A stretch of 64,000 nucleotides of DNA from Paramacrobiotus metropolitanus (GCF_019649055.1 NW_026570228.1:372001-436000); one strand, 5' to 3'; counted from the first letter of the stretch, positions 38,101-50,200 are shown. Translations and numbers: made by a program. The notes: a model not told the origin generated them from the sequence alone.

Positions 38101-38232
38101 CCTGACCAGGGCTTCTCCAGTAAACGGCAAGGCTCGCGTTACACATACAAAAGGAAGTACCGCAATCGACATTACCGCCCGCGATCCCGTCTTAGGTATT
38201 CGAGTAGTCGCCGCAATCGGAATACTTATTAG
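35103..38232 (+). CDS. CH4: secreted CH head fused to mucin-like region with Arg/Tyr-rich tail
   Basis: Three exons: 35103-35397, 36298-36606, 36695-38232; phase 1 joins; 713 residues. Exon 1: signal peptide (IVMLLSLMSTFYGSTA) and cysteine module closest to CH3 (KCDPLAESGKICNPKVC, CVNYKCGCQAQFFLYV). Exon 2: helical module (AAKSSVRKALKNQEPGAQYF to FRLYESALNELRRRRQKF). Exon 3 is a single 512-codon block: roughly 350 residues dominated by Ser, Thr and Pro, an obvious mucin-type O-glycosylation substrate, then a Gln/Pro/Phe-rich stretch, then about 40 residues rich in Arg and Tyr (RYTYKRKYRNRHYRPRSRLR). The basic, aromatic end could bind polyanions or be cross-linked through tyrosine. Likely a secreted matrix, cuticle or gut-lining component. 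A poly(A) signal AATAAA is at 38406. Confidence 0.85.
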
Positions 38233-39523
38233 TATGCGATGAGGTATGTTCATAATTCAAATATATGGGCAAAACGAGGAATTGTAAATGTTTTATGTAC
38301 TTGTGTCTGTAGTTCCCTCGCATTCTGTCACATTACTTATAATGCGGAGGTGTACTTGACACACGCATGATTCTGATTGTACTGAAAAATTCCGAAAATG
38401 TTCTTAATAAATTTGGCTCGTTATAAAGCGGAACATCCTGTTAACAAAAGAAACACTTGGAAATCTTCTCTGTTAAAAGATATGCAGCACATATCCACAT
38501 TATCGTTTTCCTGTTGAGGATTAACTGTATACGAGTACCTATACAAAGATATGAACGCTGCTATTATTGTTATAATCTTGTTTTCGTGCTAAGAAAGGAA
38601 ACAGAGTTTACTTTAGAACAAAATAACAAAGACCATTTATACCAGTGCATTGTGCACGGTCCCTTCTCATGTTAATTGGGACAAATTCTTCATTTGATCA
38701 TATTTGTTGAGCGAAGCTCGCCTTGTACATATTGAGAAATAAAGTAAAAATTATTTATACCAGTCAAGAGAAACATGCTCAAAATCTAAATTAGGGTTTC
38801 AGCACTAACAGAATCTCCTTTATTTATTCGGATTGGCGGTACAAAAGTTATAATTTTCATAATTTTCCATCAAAGTAAAGATATGCTGATGAATGAATAT
38901 CGATGTAATACATGACGTAGTGTAGTACTTTGTGCATAAACTCAGCGTACGAACTCGCGAAGTAATGACAGTATTGTATTATCAAAATAATTACATACAT
39001 AACATATTATAATTTATAACATAAAAAAACATAGCAAAGCCTTGATTTTTACCAGAAAATCGCACGGATGCAATTGTACAGTACAGGCTGATTCGCTTTG
39101 TTGTACGCTCAATTACGTCAAGTTACAATAAATGAAGTTATAAAACTAGCAACCAATTTTCCAAAACTAAGCACAAATCAAATTAAACATAAAAAATTCC
39201 ATATTAATATTCTGAATCGTAATGCTCAGGCAGCTCAGCGGCCTCAGCCGCATGTGTGGTGGCTACTGCACTTATCTGGGTGTATTATGCGCATTTGACT
39301 CAACCCGCTTGCCGATGGTTGGCAGCTGACCCGAATGAGACAACTTAAAAGCGGAGTACGCATATATCGCGCGCAGCGTGGGCTGCGTAGCAGACGCATC
39401 AGTTGAAGCCTCCATACTTGTGGTTCCACGATATTGCATTCTCAAACGATATTCTGCCTCCACGAAATTTGTCTGTTGAGGGTTGACTGAGTATTATTGT
39501 AGATTCCGAATTTCTGAGGCACC
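38233..39523. other. Intergenic
   Basis: CH4 3'UTR with AATAAA at 38406-38411, then AT-rich DNA. A minus-strand frame at 39272-39463 (divergent from the next gene) has no domain and is not called. Confidence 0.45.
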
Positions 39524-39912
39524 ATGTTTTCCGAGAAGAAGCGAGTCAGTTTAACTTTTGACTTGGGCAACCGGCGACGCTCCTTATTGTTAGAGAAGCG
39601 GAGAGCTGCCTTTCAGAGATTCCTCATGATCCGCAAGGTAAGCGGAATCTGTTACGTGAAAGCACTTGAAACATTGACGGACTTCGTTTGCAGATGCAAA
39701 TGCTGCGCTTCCGATTTCATTGGCTCGGCGTCAGTTTACGCGACCTGGAAGCCATTTCCCTCTCGAAGTCGGATGATGCTGGGAGAGCTCGATGTATCTC
39801 GGAAACCGAACGACTGACCAACCGCAGAACCGCTGTCGCAAAAGAACTCAGTGTTTTGGTATTGGTGCTGGTTTTAGACTGGATGTACAATCTGATGAGC
39901 ACGCTCCCATAG
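39524..39912 (+). CDS. Small basic protein with C-terminal membrane segment
   Basis: Two phase-0 exons, 39524-39637 and 39694-39912, separated by a 56-bp intron with good donor (aag/gtaagc) and acceptor (tttgcag); 110 residues. The N-terminal half is strongly basic (NRRRSLLLEKRRAAFQRF); the middle is polar; the last 20 residues form a hydrophobic stretch (ELSVLVLVLVLDWMYNLM), suggesting a tail-anchored or single-pass membrane protein. No family recognised. The proper start, spacing and intron phase make a real gene more likely than chance, but it has no paralogue in the window. Confidence 0.5.
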
Positions 39913-41495
39913 GTAGACATTCGTTATGAGACTTTCGTGTTGTGTGTGTGTTGACCGTTTGGCTTCTGTTTGTAATTTTACTGCTGTGCACATGTAGTCA
40001 TGGTGCTCTGAATTTTGGTAAATTGAATAGACTGCATACTTTTTGTTTCTTGACTGCATACTTTTACGTACATACCGTATGTCCGAATTACTCGCTCCAT
40101 CGTTTATTCGTTATGTATAGGTAACATCTGTTCCGCTCCACCTTGTGTCAGTTCATTTTGCAGAATCGTAGTTCTGATAAAGAAGCTGAATGGCACAGTT
40201 ACCTGTCTATCTATCTATTATTCTAGTTGTGACAGTTCTCTTGGCAGAAGCCCAGAATGGCTGGATATACATAGAGAAAAGGCAAAAATAAATTAATGTT
40301 CACCATTTATAAATAAATGCGTAACGTGTATTGAGGAAAATCGCCTCAACCAAACACCTACTCTGGCTCGTCACGTCACAGGGAACCAGACAACTGGAGC
40401 GACTGGGCTATCGGTTTACTTATGCCGAACACTGCGCGTACCACGTGCTCGATGAACTGGTCTCCGCCCACTAGGCGGTCCACATGGCGCGAGGTCGAAT
40501 GTGGTTTGTAGTGAAGCCACAGAGCGCTCTAAGCGGAAATGGCGAAATTGCGCACGCTGAGTCTGAGTCAAGCCACCCACCAAGGATCAAGGAAACTGCT
40601 AAAGCAGCAACACAACAAGAAGAAATTAGTTAACGAAAAAATTATTTCAAAATTCAATGATCCCCATTATTTTTTAGTTTTCCAAATATAAACGCCTTTC
40701 GCAGCATGATGGACAAATTATTTTCAGTGATGGACACAGTGTCCATTAGTAGACACTAGAGTAATTCAAGGACAGATGCTGCAGCGTAAGGGCAGCATAA
40801 CAACGATCAGGAAACGAAGTTCAATATACAATGGAAGCCATAAATGTGGTTACACCGGAAGCCGATAGTGCTATCGGTGTAACCACAATTTGATGCGTCG
40901 GCTGTACTTCCTTTTCATGTATATTGATTGACTTCTTGCAGTCGTGCGTGGACAGCGTGTATGAAAGGAAATACTCGGTGGAGCGATACCAGTTACCCAA
41001 CGAATTGGGGTTTTTTTCTTATTGATGTTACAGTACTACTTCTATCACTTGCCCACACCATCACTGATTTTATTTTATTAGTTCGTTTATATGTATTATG
41101 ACACTGCATCCTTTTAAAATAACAACAATACCCATGCAGCGTCGGAATGATTGTGGCATACCAGCACACGACTCTGAGAGTAAAAAGTTTTGTAGAATAC
41201 TGCACTCCATAATTACTCCACAGAGCTTCGTTATTTCGCAAGCTACAGTATAAACTGTATTATAAAAGGTTGTTACTGTTGTGTGACTAGAGTAGGTACT
41301 AAAGGTGAATACCGTAATAATGTTATGCTTCTCGTCAAACAATGATATATTAGTGAAAATCTCTTCCTTGAACAACATTAAGTAAAAATATCTTCCAAAA
41401 CCACGTTTTTTTTCGTGGAGCTAACTACAGAAGAAGCGCAACAAAATTTTGCTGGTCCCAATAAACCAACAGAATTTTCACGCATGATTACTACG
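39913..41495. other. Intergenic with possible degenerate coding relic
   Basis: At about 40340-40640 a plus-strand frame reads GYRFTYAEHCAYHVLDELVS, hits TAG, then stays open for some 50 codons; composition is coding-like but no gene can be built. A hairpin lies at 40845-40887. Otherwise empty. Confidence 0.35.
40845..40887. repeat. Perfect inverted repeat with nested palindrome
   Basis: Arms tgtggttacaccg and cggtgtaaccaca (13 bp, perfect) enclose a gaag spacer and part of a second palindrome, ccgatag-tg-ctatcgg, which overlaps the right arm. Could form a cruciform; no gene association. Confidence 0.8.
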
Positions 41496-44038
41496 TCAAG
41501 AGCCGAGCTCCACTTCCTTGGCCTTCCGTCCAGATATACCGCACAATTGCAGTGAATCCTTCCATGACGATTTTTTTCCCAGTGCTTCACATTCCTCCAG
41601 TGTCTCCGGCAAAGCTCTAAATATTCAGGAGAAAATCATATCGTTGAATTAACCGACATGTATTGCCTTGCGAGTAAAGACAAGGCCTACAGCGTTCGCT
41701 TACGTCTTTAATGTTTCCGGAAGGAATACCGAGCAGACACTGGCAAACACCATAATCCCCCCAAAAATCACCAAACTAATGGAAGGATTATGGTATCCTG
41801 CGTACACCACCACCGGTCCGATACCGTTCGCGAACGCTGCCAGAAAATTCAGCAATCCCACCGCTTTCCCGCGTACCACCGTCGGGAACAGTTCATTCTC
41901 CAATAAATCTTGCATTATATACGCACTGGTCACGAACAGCTTGGCGAACAGAAACAACGTTAATACGCCGGCAAAAGCCGCGTTCCCGGACGGAACCCCC
42001 AGGGTGGCTAGACAGGCCGTCCCTCCAAACAAAAAGCATATCATTATGGTGATCTTTCGCCCCAGCCGATCGCAGATCAGTTTGGTGAAGAGTGCCGCCG
42101 GTAATTCCACGGCACAGGCGAGAAAATACGCAAAGAACGGATTGCTCCCCAGGGCGGACGGTGCATAAAACGACAAGCCGTTGTAGCACGCACTACACGC
42201 CACCGTCAGGACAATCATAATCAGGGTGCATTTACGGATCTGCGGGCGGCGGAATAGATCCAGATAGGAGTAGTGCTTCGTGACCTTTTCCTCGCGTTTC
42301 GCCTTCGTGACGCCTTCGCACAACTGCTCGATCTTTTTTCTCCGTCGCATCGCTGATGCGGGTGCCGTTTATCTTTGCCATTGTCTGCAGATGTTGGCGG
42401 AGACTGTCGAATTTCTCGTGGGCTAAGAGCCAACGAGGACTCTCCGGCATCACCCAAAAGTACGATGCGTACGTGATAAACGGCAGCGTGATAATGAGTG
42501 TGAAGTAGCGCCAGGATAAGCGTGGCATGATGTAATACGCGAGGCCACTGAACACCATCCCGCCGATGGTGTAGCCGACTGAGAGGAGGACGGTGAAGGT
42601 GGCTCGGAAGTCCAGGGTGACCAACTCCATTCCGAGGGTCAGTGGTGCGAGATACATGACATTGCTGGCTAGGCATTGGATAAAGGTCAATGCAATGAAG
42701 ATCCAGAATCCGTAGAAGGCGCGCGGACTGCCAGCTGAGACGGAAAAGAAAAGAATCTGCAGGAAGAGGAAGAAGAGATAAGTGCGTTTACGACCGATCC
42801 GGTCAGCCAGGAATCCACCCAGCGGTGTGCCAACCTAAAATGGGAAAAAATTTCAGGTTTAGATTTCTTAGGTTCTTAGGTTTCTTAGATTTCTTAGGCT
42901 TCTTAGGTTTCTTAGTTTTCTTAGATTTCTTACGTTTTTTAAGTTTCTTAGGTTTCTTAGGTTTAACAGGAGTCTAATTTTCTCTCAAATTGCTTTGTAC
43001 TGCGTCATCAGCGAAACAGATTTACACTAAATGAACGCTATTTTTTTCGTATTTTGTGTCTTCAGTAAAACCGCTGGTAAATTTCTCTGTGATAACTCGC
43101 TAGTGACTTTTTAAATGTATTTCCCGTTTTACTTCATATTTCTACAAGCTGCTGCAATATCAATGCGCAGTGAGCCGTTTTCCGGCTATAAGTCCTGTCT
43201 CGCAAACGTTTCAACAAAGCATACCGGCATTTATGTTTTTCGCCATAATTTTTACCGATCGCTCCTTCCTTTTTGTTCACATGTTTTCCGCTTCAAAGTT
43301 ATTTTAGGCTTTATAACTACAGAGTATTACTACGGGAATTAGGGAGAAAACGAATTAAAAATAGGAATATTTGATATTGTTGCTTCACCAAGAGAGAGTT
43401 GCAGTACTCAGCGCTTGTGTTTTCCCCAAACAGTTATACTCTTTACTTATGCTGCTTTTGTACAATACTTTTGTACCTCTGTACTTCTCTACCAGTGCTT
43501 ACCACAGTGCCAGCTGTGTTGACGAGGAACGCCAGTGTCGGCAGGAAGTCCCGGCTGCACACCAAATCCCAATCGGTTACAATGGTGTCGTGGTAATACG
43601 TCCGGTTGTACTGCCATGCTTGACACGCTATCTTTCCCAGTTCTGAGTGACCGGTCAAATTCAAATTGGTGCGATTGATTAGGCTGGTATAATCCAGATT
43701 ATAACGGTAGCATTTATCCGGAGCGTCATCTTTGCGTGGTAGAAAGCGTGCCGCTTCCGATTGGGCCAAGAGACGTGTTTGATCGGGAACGACTTGACAC
43801 CAGTGATCAGGAATCGCGATAATAAAAATCTAAAAAATAATTGGTCAAATACCGCAAATGGCACTAGCAAATTTGTCAAATTTGTAGAATTTTTATTGTA
43901 ACTTACAAAAGCCGATGCAAAAAAGCAGCAGCAGAATACTGTCGGAATCAGGACGCAAAACACTATCAGCAGCTGATACCGTCCATTGCCGCGGAGATCA
44001 TTTAGAACGTCGTCAAACTGTTTCCCCAGATCGATCAT
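41496..44038 (-). CDS. SLC22-type organic ion transporter (MFS), with one frameshift
   Basis: Exons 44038-43907, 43829-43503, 42834-41704, 41616-41496. Plasma-membrane uptake of organic cations, anions or carnitine is the family role. N-terminus ALIGNS with SLC22: FDDVLNDLRGNGRYQLLIV then TM1; a long extracellular loop with six cysteines and N-glycosylation sites (NRTNLNLTG); TIVTDWDLVCSR before TM2; the MFS signature GGFLADRIGRKRTY; MPESPRWLL after TM6; second-half signature CDRLGRK; and VFLPETL near the C-terminus, followed by a second LPETLEECE in the last exon. In exon 3 the frame shifts after RISDATEKK at a run of six A on the coding strand (42334-42339): one A too many. Removing one base makes both the reading frame and the exon 3 end phase correct, so this is a recent lesion or an assembly homopolymer error. 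Confidence 0.88.
42853..42966. repeat. ttcttaggt minisatellite in transporter intron
   Basis: About a dozen imperfect tandem copies of a 9-10 bp unit (tttcttaggt / tttcttagat) directly beside the exon 3 acceptor, on its intron side. It supplies an A-rich, not pyrimidine-rich, sequence on the minus strand. Confidence 0.85.
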
Positions 44039-45212
44039 AATGGCAAATTTTCCAGAAAGCAGAAATTCACAAATTTAACATAAAACTATTTGCCATTTTG
44101 TTATTACTTCGGTGCACATCATAAATGTTGATATGACTAGGACTTTTTTACAAGAAGTTTGATATGGCGTTCAGCACAGCTGAAAACATTGAACCAGCTT
44201 TACTGTGTACATAAGCCTTTTTCTGTCAACACAGTCCACATTGATTCGCACAACATTAGGCGTCAAAAACGGTGATTGATGCAGAAATCAGAGAAAACTG
44301 TTCGGTTAGTTATGACATGCCTGACATGGTACACAGTGCCGATGCGCTTTACGTGCCGACAAAAACACCAAACACTGCCACACATTGTTGCCCTAAGTGC
44401 AGTTTAAGAGTATTGTGTATATTAGCGCGGTATAAAACAATTCAGCGAAAAACGTCTTGAACATACAGTCAACCGGCGGAATGTTCCGTACGGCTGTGTT
44501 TTTATCTTTTTCTCGCACAGTAAAAGCCGGCTCAGCTCGATATAGGCTGGAATGATATTGAGCTGATCAGTGTAGACATTATGTAACCAACAAAATTACG
44601 GACATTTGTTTCCCGGCAAAAAAAGTCATTCATATATACCTAATTGTTATGAAATCCTAGCCTTTTACGGTAGCTTCGATACTTCTATGATTTTTTCGGC
44701 ATTGCGAAAGCAGATGTCGATTGCAGGCGTCGGCAACTGTTTATGTTAAAAAAATTAGGTTTCTCCATTTCCTTCAGTAATAACAAATTTCCAAGCTGTC
44801 TGTTGCATAACTGCCTTCTACCTTGGCGATTACAGTGAGTTCGTTCTGCCAATGGCTTGATATCCTGTGCAGTGACCACATAATAATATTATGGAAGTCG
44901 AATGCATGTATGATGTGAATTCAACGCTGACCTTTTTCTCCCACAAGGGAATTAACAAGTATTACATCATTTAACTGGGAGGAACAATATAACCGTGCCT
45001 AGTGACACGGTAAAAATCCTAATAAATACTCAGTATTTGCACCTCAGCGCGTAACGTCGTACAAATGCCTCAGAAATTTACGGAATGTACGATACAGAAA
45101 TTTACTATCACTTGTTACATTTAGTTTTTCTGCCATATAAGCCACGAATACAAATAAGAGAACCCGTTAAAAAGTTACCGTTTTCTTGAGATAGGCAGAG
45201 TTTGTATCAGGA
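44039..45212. other. Intergenic
   Basis: Divergent promoter region between the SLC22-type gene (-) and the first receptor pseudogene (+). No gene or TATA box identified. Confidence 0.45.
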
Positions 45213-47584
45213 ATGATAACCTCAAGAGCGCATGCTGCACCGGGATATTTCTGTAAACTGTACCGCAGCTGGATAATCGCCTTGTGCGCCTTTGGATTCG
45301 ATGCTGTCCCGGCTGATTTCACAGCTTGTGCACGGATCAGCCGACTAGCAACTGTTTTCGCCGCTGTTCAGGCGGGTGTTGTGATACTTGTCCAGCTCAA
45401 GACAAAGTACGATGAATGGCAAATTTTTCAATTCGCTAGCTTTATCAGCGAAGTACGGTATGCCTGGAGAATCCTGGACCCCGTTTTTATACTGCATACA
45501 GCATGGTTCGGATGGACGCATGGACAGCGACTTTTAAATTTGATCCTCATCGTCGATGGCAAATTCGGTACTTTCTTTGTGAGAAAAGAACGAAATTTGC
45601 TGCTGTTTGTCTTGATTATTTGGATTACGCTGCAGATATTTTCAGGTTTATAGTTTCTGCTTGGGCGATCTGAGAGAGTTTTCCACCGATATCAGATTGG
45701 AAATGCGAGTCTTTCTTGGCTTATGCTACGCTTTCTGGAGAGTACATTCCTTCTATCGGAGTGCTGTACAGAGCATGGTACTCTTCTCCGGTCTCTTGTT
45801 GACTCACTTGACGAAAAACCTTCAGCATCAGCTTTATGCGTCCGAAGAGTACCAGACCACAGTCTTCTTAAAGCAAGCGGGTGACCTCTACAGATTAACA
45901 AAACTTTTCGATAACAAGTTCAAATACGTGAGTGCTTTTTTCGCTGCTCAAAATATGTTTTACATGGTGATGTCATCGTGCGAAGCGGGACAGAGCTTTG
46001 CGGAAAGTGGCGCCGTTAACTGGTTCCACCTATTTCTGGTGACGTGTTCGGGAATGCGATTGGTAGTCTTTTTGATAATCTTCGTTCGGTTCGGAGAATA
46101 TGTACGTATCAGAAATGCACTTATTCGGTAATCTGTTATTTTTTTCTCAATACGCGAATAAATCCGAGTTTATCACTGATAAAAATAAATTCTTAAGGAG
46201 AATTTGTACTATGGTCGCAAGATGGAAAACGAGATTTTCGAAATTCTACAGTTGTAATAAGAAGGGTTATATCTATTACTGGGCGGAAGTTAAGTAAAAT
46301 TAGCTTGCAACGAAAAAAGTTATTAAAGTTTTTTGGTTGGCGATCAGGAGAAATTTGGCGGGCTGGGGTATTTTTCTACACTACTGCCATCTGTGGTCAA
46401 AACCAGTGAAAGAAAGATTGCTTCGAGAAGATGCCTTGTGGTTGTTATGCACCATGCCAGATTGCAAGTGTGACAGAAACAGACAAGGCTAGCTAGAGAA
46501 TGGAAAGACACAGCGCTGTCCTGTGAGTGCACATGAAAGAGTGGCCAAAGTCCACTCTTCGGTGTGCACACAATCAGTGTGGCGGCACTGCAAGCGCAGA
46601 ATCGGTAAGACCAAAGGAAAGCGCAGTACAAAAGAAGGTTCTTCGTCCCATCCTGAACAATTTTTGAAAAACAACTTCTAAAATCAATAACAATTCGCAT
46701 CGGTTTCAGAAAATTTCACACTTTGATCAGACTAAAGAAAAATCATTTTCAAAAAGGGTTGTGAAGCGTTTTTGTGGAAAATGTTTATGTACTCTTTAGA
46801 AAATAAAATAAAGTAACTTTGGGTATAAAAAAGTTTGTTTTTTTCAATACCGGGTGGGTTTTTTTGAAAAATCGCTCCACAATACTTTAGTCATTCTAAC
46901 GGAACACACTGCTGTTCTTGAATGAAAAATTTAAAAAATCTGCTTGAATTGTTATTGCGTCCGCAAAATAACGACCTTAAATCAGTAACTTTTACACTTT
47001 AAAATACCCAAACCGAGTTTAGACTTCTAATATATGTAGCGAAAATATCATAGTGTTGGGTGCAATGCATAGTTATCATGCAGCACAAGGACACGCATTG
47101 CGCCAGCGAGAACAGTCAAAAGAGGTCGAAATCAGTAGAATCTCTACTTAAGGTGTTAGTAAAGGCAGTCTCTTTGCGCCACACAGACTGGTTCTTTGCT
47201 GCCAGTACTAAGATGCCACACTGCCCAGCACGAAGCAAATATCCTTTTGCATGTCGTAAAAAGAGATCTAGGCGGCTTTTCCATCGGCGGAATAATCCTA
47301 TCTCGGGAAAGCGATTGCTTTTGACGCATACGCAACTGTGGAACAGCAACAACGATTGCCACGTGTTGCCATTGTTTGCAGATTGCCGGAATAATCTTTA
47401 CCAATGCTTTCCTATTTAATGAGCTAGGGCACGTTAGGCGCCCAACTCCCAATAGCGATTGTTTATGCAAATGTTGCAGAAGACCATCGCCAACAAAGTC
47501 TTTCTGGAACAGACAGGCATTCCAGTCCATCAGGATACAAATTGCACAATAATATGTCTTTGTTCTGTCGACAAGGTGAAGTGA
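45213..47584 (+). pseudogene. GR-B2: gustatory-receptor-like pseudogene
   Basis: Homologous along its length to intact GR-B1 at 62.1-63.6 kb. It starts well (ATG at 45213; GYFCKLYRSWIIALCAFGF; HTAWFGWTHGQRLLNLI) but the frame breaks near 45636, just after TLQ; matching sequence resumes in another frame (YFQVYSFCLGDLREF, then SMVLFSGLLLTHLTKNL, KYVSAFFAAQNMFYMVMSS) to the conserved donor after VRFGEY at about 46100. Relics of exon 2 (GGFSIGGIIL near 47280, followed by a stop) and exon 3 (47382 onward, AGIIFTNAFLFNELGH, then a one-base deletion) lie a kilobase downstream, the gap apparently enlarged. Several independent lesions make a dead gene, not a sequencing slip, the best reading. Confidence 0.8.
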
Positions 47585-47639
47585 TTGTTGTTCCAGTTTG
47601 TAATGAAGCATAAGAACGACGCAACATCCCAGTTTTAGT

Positions 47640-48700
47640 GTCGCTAATACAAGTACCTATACAACAGATATGCAACAGGAAAGCGATGGGCTTCTCGAAT
47701 GAAATCCGAACAATACTTGTTCTAACCATCCACTGGAATTATTACCTATCAGCGATTACAAAATTCCATTGTATAATTATGAGTGTTTCCTCTGCATGTA
47801 CTGTACTCATAAGTCACACTGTATTACGATAAAACATACGAACGTACAACTTATAAGTGTATTAGAGTTCTCGTCCTCTTCATTTCAACTGGGTGGCTTT
47901 GAAAACAGCCAACAGGGAACATTTCGTTATAAAACCCTGTAATGCTGGTGCTACCTGTCTTCGGGATTTGAGCCACTTCGTCCAGGTTAATCCACGCTGC
48001 ACGAATACGTGTTAGGTAGATGCCAACCAAACGATTGAGCTTTCATACCGCTATTTATTTATGTAAGCTACTCGTAGTTACGAGGTGGTACTATAACACT
48101 ATTATATTACAAGACTCCGTTGGTACAATTTACCACTTGTTCGAACCGGCGAGTCCCGATCCACTTCCTTTTGTTTCAACGTTTAAGTCTAGAGATTTGG
48201 CGTGGCAATGCTCAGCTGGTTTTAGCGACCGTCTCCTCACGCTCGAACTGGGATCACTTCTTTATTTAATTTGTTGATATTGTTTTCGTGACGCTGTCCA
48301 CCGCACTCGAGCTAAATGAAAACCATTTACCACATTTGTGCCGCTGCAAATACAAAACAGTATAAGTGCTAAGCACGCCTGCTGACTTTATTGATGGAAT
48401 TTCAGAAATGACTGAAGCATGGTAATTTGCGCTTTTCGCCGTAAATCTCAGGAGCCTACAGTACCTATATGGGGAAGTCGGGTAGATTTCGGGAGACATG
48501 GTAAAAAATTATGCTTCTGGAATAAGATACTAGTCAGAAATGTTTAGAACTTTCGGGTCATAGCACTTCAAATTACTAACACAGAAAACATGACTCACAT
48601 AAACACAGAACACACTTGACCCACGGAGAACCCTGAGTTTGCTAAATATGCTTATACAAATGTTTAATATTCCCCACCAAACATAAGACCCATCGGTCCT
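47640..48700. other. Intergenic with one segment repeated at 51.5 kb
   Basis: Includes about 48110-48230, which matches 51480-51600 in inverted orientation. No gene is supported. Confidence 0.4.
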
Positions 48701-48701
48701 T

Positions 48702-50200
48702 TTATTCTGTTACATCAGTACGAAGTAATAATTTCGTAACATCTGCAGGACAGTAGCATGCTGTTGCATCCGAACGGATAAATAGGTCTTCCTGAAGAAA
48801 AACAGTTTTGTTGACTAAGGATTTCTGCAACACCAGCATAAACCAGTCTTGATCAGGAACACCGCGGCTCGCATGTCCCAGTTCACCGAACAGGATGGCG
48901 TTTGTGAAGATTATGCCGGCAATATATACGCAACCAAAATTGATTCTTTTATTATAGACAATAAGACTCGGGAGGGATGTCTTTCCTGAAGCCAGTGAAA
49001 GATACAGGTACCTCCAAGCAGGTTACACGTGTTAAGGCCATACCGCCAAGAGAGAAGCCGCTCGGATCTCCCTGAATGACTTCCAAGAGATCTTGCGCGT
49101 CCGTTGTGTACGATCTGTGTTGAGAACCGAGGCATCTTAGTGGCGGTACCATGAAACGTATCTGTTTAACACAACAGCACCTGATCGCAGTAACGTGTTA
49201 AGATATTAAGGTATTAATTTTATATCTAAGTTTGCCTTTTGATTTTCCACCCTTCATTGATCATGAACAGACGATGGTGTGCAACTGTACGAGTACTGTC
49301 AACTGTTCTACTTACACCATCTCCAAGCCGAACGAAGATAATCACAACATTAACGACAGCGAGTCTAATTCCCGAGCAAGTCACCAGAAAGAGGTTAAAC
49401 CAGTTGATGGCACGATTTTCTGCAAAGCTTTATCCCACTTCGTACGATGGCGTCACCATGTAAATCATGTTTTGAACGGCAAAGAGTGCACTCACGTTGG
49501 CAAATTCCTTACCAAACAGTTTTATTAATCGATAGATTTCACCGGCTTGGTGCAAAGATGCAGCCGTCTGTATTCCTCGGGTGCCCAAAGGTCATGGTGC
49601 ACTTTCCGCGTTAACTGGGTTAATAAAAGCCCGGTAAAGAGAACCATGCTCTGTACGACACTTCGATAGAAGGAATGAATTTTTCAGAAAAATGTCCACA
49701 GGCCAAGGAATACACAGTCTTTTCCTACGATGCATATATCGAAATATTCCAAATCGCTCAAGACAACGCTTAAAATCTGCACGAGCAATTGCAATGCTAC
49801 CCAAAATGCCAAAGGAAAGAGCAGAGCATTTTTCTGTCTTTTGAAGAAAAATGAGTCAAATGTCTTATCGCCACTAATAATTAACTTCAAAACTCTGTTT
49901 CCAGAAATCCATCCAAACCACGCTGTATGCAGTATGACAATGGCGTCTGAAATATGCGTCGCAAATATTACCAGACGAATGAAAGCCGTAAATTTAAAAC
50001 TTTGCCAGTCATGGTAGACATCATAGAACTGTACAGCTATTACGACAGACGCCTGAACGGCAGCAAAGGCGGTGGCTGTTCTGCGGAGGGACAAACGATT
50101 TGTTTTCAGCCGGAAAGTTAGCAAACCCAAAGACCCACAATGCGATTAACCACGCACGGTATAGCTTGTAAAAATATCCGGGCACTGGGTGGTGGGCCAT
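48702..50200 (-). pseudogene. GR-B3: gustatory-receptor-like pseudogene
   Basis: Inverted paralogue of GR-B2 and same family as GR-B1. Starts at ATG 50200 (GYFYKLYRAWLIALWVFGF). Lesions seen: a frameshift near 50100, before RRTATAFAAVQASVVIAV; TGA at 49684-49686 where paralogues have Trp (FFWRI); a second frameshift near 49570; a TAA near 49430 where the paralogue has Gln (YEVGQRF). The exon 2 relic (49110-48990) retains GFSLGGMALTRVTCLE and its donor, while the exon 3 relic (AGIIFTNAILFGELGH, running open to TAA at 48702) has lost the acceptor AG: the paralogue's tatacag is tatat here. Clearly non-functional. Confidence 0.85.

Noticed and set aside
46344-46700. 118-codon minus frame
   Set aside because: No homologous copy, no start context and no domain; lies in the expanded gap inside the GR-B2 pseudogene.
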